From Niebla homalea (taxonomy: Eukaryota > Ascomycota > Lecanoromycetes > Lecanorales > Ramalinaceae), in contig JAHGAU010000002.1 of NCBI GenBank assembly GCA_019925105.1, positions 1,240,001-1,304,000 of the forward strand: 64,000 nt of DNA. Reading direction: 5' to 3'. Below the pieces are notes generated by a model that was not told the DNA's origin, made no database searches, and was given only the letters and a program-made list of their open reading frames with translations. Within the stretch, counting starts at the first letter, position 1. Every line of letters begins with the position of its first letter. Made by a program: the position numbers and the translations under genes. This document shows, in pieces, positions 59,581-64,000 of this stretch.

Positions 59581-60073
59581 CCAGCATATAAGTACTCCGA
59601 GTGCAAGCGAGTAGGTTAAGTAAGTTAAACTTATGTCCCCCCTCGCTTAACCTCTGAGCGTTCGCGAATATCCGGCTTGTTCGTAAGTTTCTTGGATTTT
59701 CGTGAATTTTACTTTTTTTTTTAACTTAACGTTTTTTTAATTAAATTACCCCCTTTAATTACCCCCCCCTTAAGGATAAATTATTAGCTATTAAGGTAAC
59801 TTTTAGCTAAAATAACCGAATCTATAATTAATTTTAAAAAACATTGAATATTACGGCTTATAAAGGGGGGTACGGCTATACCCGTTATTAAGAAATCTTA
59901 ATAAAAAAATTTATAAAAAATAAAACCCGTTATTTTACTGTTTTAAACGTTTTTATTTTTTACCTGTTCGGGACCGCTTAAAGCGCTCGTAAGTTTCCCT
60001 GGATTCTTATAAGTAACTTATAAGCGGTCTAAATAAATGAATCCTTTTTTTTATTCACTTAATCCGAGCAGGT
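59581..60073. repeat. 0.5-kb dispersed repeat (family E), copy 2, inverted
   Basis: Reverse-complement counterpart of 49061-49560: CCAGCATATAAGT at the left, CCGAGCAGGT at the right. The two copies flank the gene island in opposite orientation, 0.8-1.3 kb from its edges. Confidence 0.7.
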
Positions 60074-60708
60074 CGCAGATGTACTGATGCTTTTAATAAT
60101 AAAATAAAAGTTAATAAATGAAAAAACGAAATTTTTCTCCAAATAAAATTATCACAAATAAAAAAGTATTATTTTAAAATAGATAATTATATTAAAAGAT
60201 AAAAATAATTTTCATAAAAAAAAAAGGAAGTAAAAGAAAAAATAAAAAAAGATATTTATACTTTAACGGTTATTATAAACTTTACGGTATTAAGGTTAAT
60301 ACGGAAAGATTAAATATTATAAATAAAAAGAATACTACATAAAACATAAAAATATAAAAAAGTAACTTTATATTTAATGGTAAAGAAAGGCCGGAAGAAA
60401 TAAAAAAAATAAGGGAAAAGGAATAAAAAAGCGAATTATGATAACTTGTAAAGAAAAACGATTATTCTTAGAATTAAAAAAAAATAACTATAGTCGGAAA
60501 GGATATACTAAGATAATTAATAAACATATTCATAATAAATAATAAAATTTTAATTAATTAAATAACAATAACCATTGAATTAAGGAATAAAGATATAATA
60601 TTTTTTTTTAACGTCCGTTACGGTTAAAAAAGTAACCAAAAAAGTATTTAAATAATTAAAACTTAAATAACATAAGTTAACGATAATATTCCATTAATTA
60701 TATATAAT
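60074..60708 (+). mobile_element. LINE-4, ORF1 region
   Basis: Plus-strand A-rich DNA matching the decayed ORF1 of LINE-1 and LINE-2, clearly from about 60350 on. The 5' end is not defined; the MATNKGTP start is not visible, so the element is truncated or disrupted near repeat E. It continues after the solo LTR at 60884. Confidence 0.6.
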
Positions 60709-60883
60709 TTTCACGGCGTGAGGACTGCGATGCTGGCAGCCAAGAGCTTAGTCAGCGCGCTAGGCCTAAGTGAGCCTAGCGCATGCCCTCCGCAAACTTG
60801 CATATGTCTATGCTGTACCATAGATTTCTCTACATAGTTGAAATTCAGTCATATTCACCCTTACCCTTCCTGACTCCCTAATA
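60709..60883. repeat. Solo LTR (174-bp family), second copy, inside LINE-4
   Basis: 175 bp, TTTCACGGCGTGAGG...TCCCTAATA, decayed at the last bases from TGTCACGG...CCCTGACA. Flanks ATAAT and ATACT differ at one base. It is otherwise unmutated and close to the copy split between 7503-7558 and 21267-21384. Confidence 0.8.
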
Positions 60884-63530
60884 ATACTAACGGTAAATAA
60901 AATTTACTTAATTACGTTTAAAATCGTTAATGAAAAAACTATAATTAGAAAAATAATAAGAAAGAATAAAACGTTATATTTAAGGTTAAAAGTATTTAAC
61001 TTTAAGCTTTTATTATTTCTAAAGAATACATTAGTTAATAAAATATGTTTAATAATATTATTTAATATTATGTTTATAAGAATATACAATAACGTTTTAA
61101 ACTAAAAGATTAATATTTTTTTTAAATTATTAAAACGTAAAATTAAAAAGTAAACGTCCAATGATACTTTAAGTATTAAGGATACGGTTATATTATATCA
61201 AAATATATAAATATATTAAAGTATATAATATATATAAAAAATTATAGTCTAAAAGAGTATTAAAAATAATAATTATAAAGATTTTAAGTAATTACGTAAA
61301 AGGATATAAGCTACTCTTTAATTAATAGATAAAAATAAAAAAAGGACGGTTAACGGAGACGGCTTTTAAAGGCTTAATTAACGGCATATATATAATATAA
61401 GGCTATAAGAAAAAGTACGTTATAAGTCTTTTTTCCTTAAATATTATAAAGGCGTTTAATAAGGTAAATTATTAAAAATTACTATATAATTTACGGAAAA
61501 AAAAGGTTTTATTTTTTTCTATAAATTAAATAGAAAGTTTCTTAAATAATTAAGCGACGTTAATTAACTTAAGATAAAAAATAAATATAATAGAACCCGC
61601 AATAATAAGGATTCCTTAAGGGTTATTTATTTTTTTAATCTTATTCTTATTTTTTAACGGCCCGTTTATAAAAGACTTAATAAAACTGAAATAAAAGGTT
61701 TAAATAAAGAACTTTATTAATAATATTTACCTTTTAATTTATAATACATTTATTTATATAAATTATTTAAAGTTAAAATAAACCTATAAAATCTATTTAT
61801 AATAAGTAAAAATATATATAACCCAGTTCGCCCTATATAAGTATAAACTTATTTATATAATAAAGAACCTAAAGCTATATAATATAATAATTATAATAAA
61901 CTTAAGTAATATAATAATAAAATTAAAAGTTAATATTAAAATATTTAATTTATAAATTAATAAGAAATTAAATTAAAAGGACTATATAAGAAAGGTTTAA
62001 AAGAAGATAATTTTATAAAAAAGGGGCCTTATTTATTTTACGGCGTTAATATAAAAAGCTACCTTATAGAAGGCTAGAACTATTTATTAGGCGGTTATAA
62101 AGCCTACGATAACGTATACGGTAGCCATTTAATACGTACTTAAAGGCATACTTAAATATAAAAAAGAGCCCGTCCGGTAACTATAAAAGGTTTAAAACCG
62201 ATACTTAAGAATAATAAATAAAGCATATAAAGTGACTCCCGTCCCGGTATTAGAATCCGAAATCTTTATATTATTAATAAAGCTAGCCTTAAATTAAATA
62301 ATTACTTAAATAAAGCTTCAAAAAGGTATAAACTTAATTATATTAATAGGAAACGAATATATTCATTAAAACTATAAAAGGCCTTAAATAAGAAAACGCG
62401 GAAAAGCGGTATTTATTTTTCTTACGGAAATTAAATTAAAATAAATTAATAAAAAAATCGATTTAACTTACGTTTAAGAAATTAACGTAAGAGTATATAA
62501 ATTCTTATTTAAAATAAAGGTAATAAAGGAAAAAAAGGTTATAAGGGCGAAGTTAACGGCGATTACCCTATAGATTATAAGGAAGTAAATAAAACGTTAA
62601 TATAAATATAAAAAATCGATCCCTTAAGGGTAACGATACCCGGCGTTAAATAATAACGAGGTTATTAATAAGTATCTTTGGCGTTATAAGATTATAAAGA
62701 AAAATAATAATACGTTAATAATTTAATTCCGGATAAATAAAAACGGTTTAATTTTTATTTTTTTTATTATATACGCTGGTAACCGGATTAATATTAATTA
62801 CAAATATAAATAATAAAAGTAGGACGTTATATACGTATTAATCTCTTATTTATTATTTAAGGAGCGTAGATTAAGATTAATTAAAAAGGTAAAGATTAAC
62901 GATTATCGTTAAATACTTATTAATAAAAAGGGTATTAAAACGGCCGTTAGATTTATAATAACTATAAATTTATTATTATAATTTAGTTTAATTAAAAAAA
63001 TAAATAAAGTGGTTAAAGATTTAATTAAGAAACCTTACCGTTAACCCGGGGGTAAAAAGTAACGGCGGGAAAACTATATTTAATAAGGGGCTAAAGGGGT
63101 TATAAATATTAAAGCGACATAAAAAACGATATTATATTGATTAACGGAATTATATAAATAAAATAATAATAATATATATATCGGTAAAGATATTTAATAA
63201 TATAATCGGAATTTTAAAATTTTAATATTAAATAAACTTATAAGGTAACGGAAGAATAATAAATTTAAGGGTAACCCTTAAGTAAATTCAGTCGTAATAT
63301 TATAGGTTTTCTTAAAAAAAATATATAAATAAATTCTTACTTTTTAAACGGTTATAGATACTTTTAACCCTTAAAATATAAGTAAAGGCTAGGTAAATAC
63401 CGGTTTTTATTTTTAACGTTATAAATATCGGGTTTTTTTACGGTTATTAATAAGGCTAAATAACCGAGTATTAAGGAACGCCGGAATTAGCTTAGCTAGA
63501 TCCGTAGTATAAATCAATCAATCAATCAAT
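60884..63530 (+). mobile_element. LINE-4, ORF1 end, RT to tail, internally deleted
   Basis: ORF1 remnants (60884-61190) run at about 61245 straight into RT (a LESIIIKIL-like line), so endonuclease and the RT start are missing. A G-FINNI-like catalytic-region remnant lies near 61715 and RNase H/3' UTR follow. The 3' end has GGAACGCCGGAATTAG, TAGCTAGATCCGTAG and (CAAT)n at 63513-63530. All frames are broken. Confidence 0.82.
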
Positions 63531-64000
63531 TAATATATAATAATATAAATTAAAGTCTTTAAGTAATATATACTTATTTAAAATAATTAAGACTTTTTTA
63601 AATAATAATATTATAAATAATTTTTCTTTATTAATTAACGGCGGGTTATATGCATTATAAATATTAAGGTCGTCTTTTAAGTCCCCTTCCTTTATAATAC
63701 GGAATATATAAAGGTTTCTATTATAATAAATAATATCTTAATTATTTATATTAAACCGCTTATTTATAAAGAAGTATATTTTAATTATCTTATCCCCCTT
63801 AAAAATTAAATAAAACCCCTTCCCCGGGTTAATAAATAAATATATATATAAGTTATATAATAATTCCTATATTATTATAATATTAACGTTTTTAACTTCT
63901 TTAAACTTAAATATTAATATTATTACTTTAATTTCTTTATTACGGATATTATATTATATTATTCTTAAAAATATTAATATATTATATATTAATCTTTATA
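63531..64000 (-). mobile_element. LINE-5 fragment, endonuclease domain, cut by the window end
   Basis: From about 63640 the sequence matches LINE-1 21830-22160 and LINE-2 45655-45960 (Y-YNRNLYIPYYK-like on the minus strand). LINE-4 has probably inserted into it, in the opposite direction, but the left half of LINE-5 was not found on the other side. Confidence 0.7.

Noticed and set aside
60904..61089. 61-codon minus-strand frame
   Set aside because: It is the complement of LINE-4 ORF1, with hydrophobic content created by AT bias.

Overview
The window looks like a chromosome segment of a filamentous ascomycete (Pezizomycotina). The evidence is short GT-AG introns (46-58 bp), an NRPS-like A-T-TD enzyme, a fungal rhodopsin-domain (PTH11-like) membrane protein, and very AT-rich repeats that have lost CpA/TpG but kept CpG. 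That pattern is the signature of repeat-induced point mutation (RIP). No ribosomal RNA, intact tRNA or CRISPR array was seen.

Layout. Bases 1 to about 50.4 kb and 58.3 to 64 kb are stacked, RIP-degraded transposons. From the left they are: the 3' half of a Ty3/Gypsy element (1-3129); a SINE-like element (3325-4053); and a full-length Tad-like LINE on the minus strand (LINE-1, ends 4355 and 24815). LINE-1 is split by a solo LTR, which is split by a Gypsy element (Gypsy-1, 7559-21261), which is split by a Copia element (11862-17908). LINE-1 also carries a second SINE-like copy (22592-23324). After an unassigned stretch (24.8-28.4 kb) comes a 5'-truncated plus-strand LINE (LINE-3). It is broken by a GC-rich miniature LTR element (29652-31067) and by a second Gypsy copy (Gypsy-2, 31140-40702), which itself holds a truncated LINE (32331-34230). 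LINE-2 (43248-47994) contains a solo LTR of the miniature element. Almost every insertion is framed by target-site duplications (TSDs) that I could read directly, so the order of insertion is fixed. Right of the gene island lie a third SINE-like copy, a roughly 0.5 kb repeat, another solo LTR, LINE-4 and the edge of LINE-5.

The gene island (about 50.4-58.3 kb) has normal base composition and three convincing genes: a 400-aa seven-helix rhodopsin-domain protein (51478-52890, +, five exons), a 298-aa UbiA-family membrane prenyltransferase or terpene cyclase (53241-54137, -), and a 1059-aa NRPS-like adenylation-thiolation-reductase (54846-58125, +, three exons). The last two diverge from a shared intergenic region of about 0.7 kb, an arrangement typical of a small secondary-metabolite cluster. 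By inference, the NRPS-like enzyme activates and reduces a carboxylic acid, and the UbiA protein makes or attaches a terpenoid part. The island lies inside TE heterochromatin, so expression is probably conditional.

The most interesting signals are four: the isolated UbiA/NRPS-like pair; an apparently LINE-dependent SINE-like family (three complete copies with TSDs and a 3' tail shared with the LINE); a GC-rich miniature LTR element carrying tRNA-like promoter boxes and a 35-bp tandem array; and a consistent sparing of element edges from RIP.
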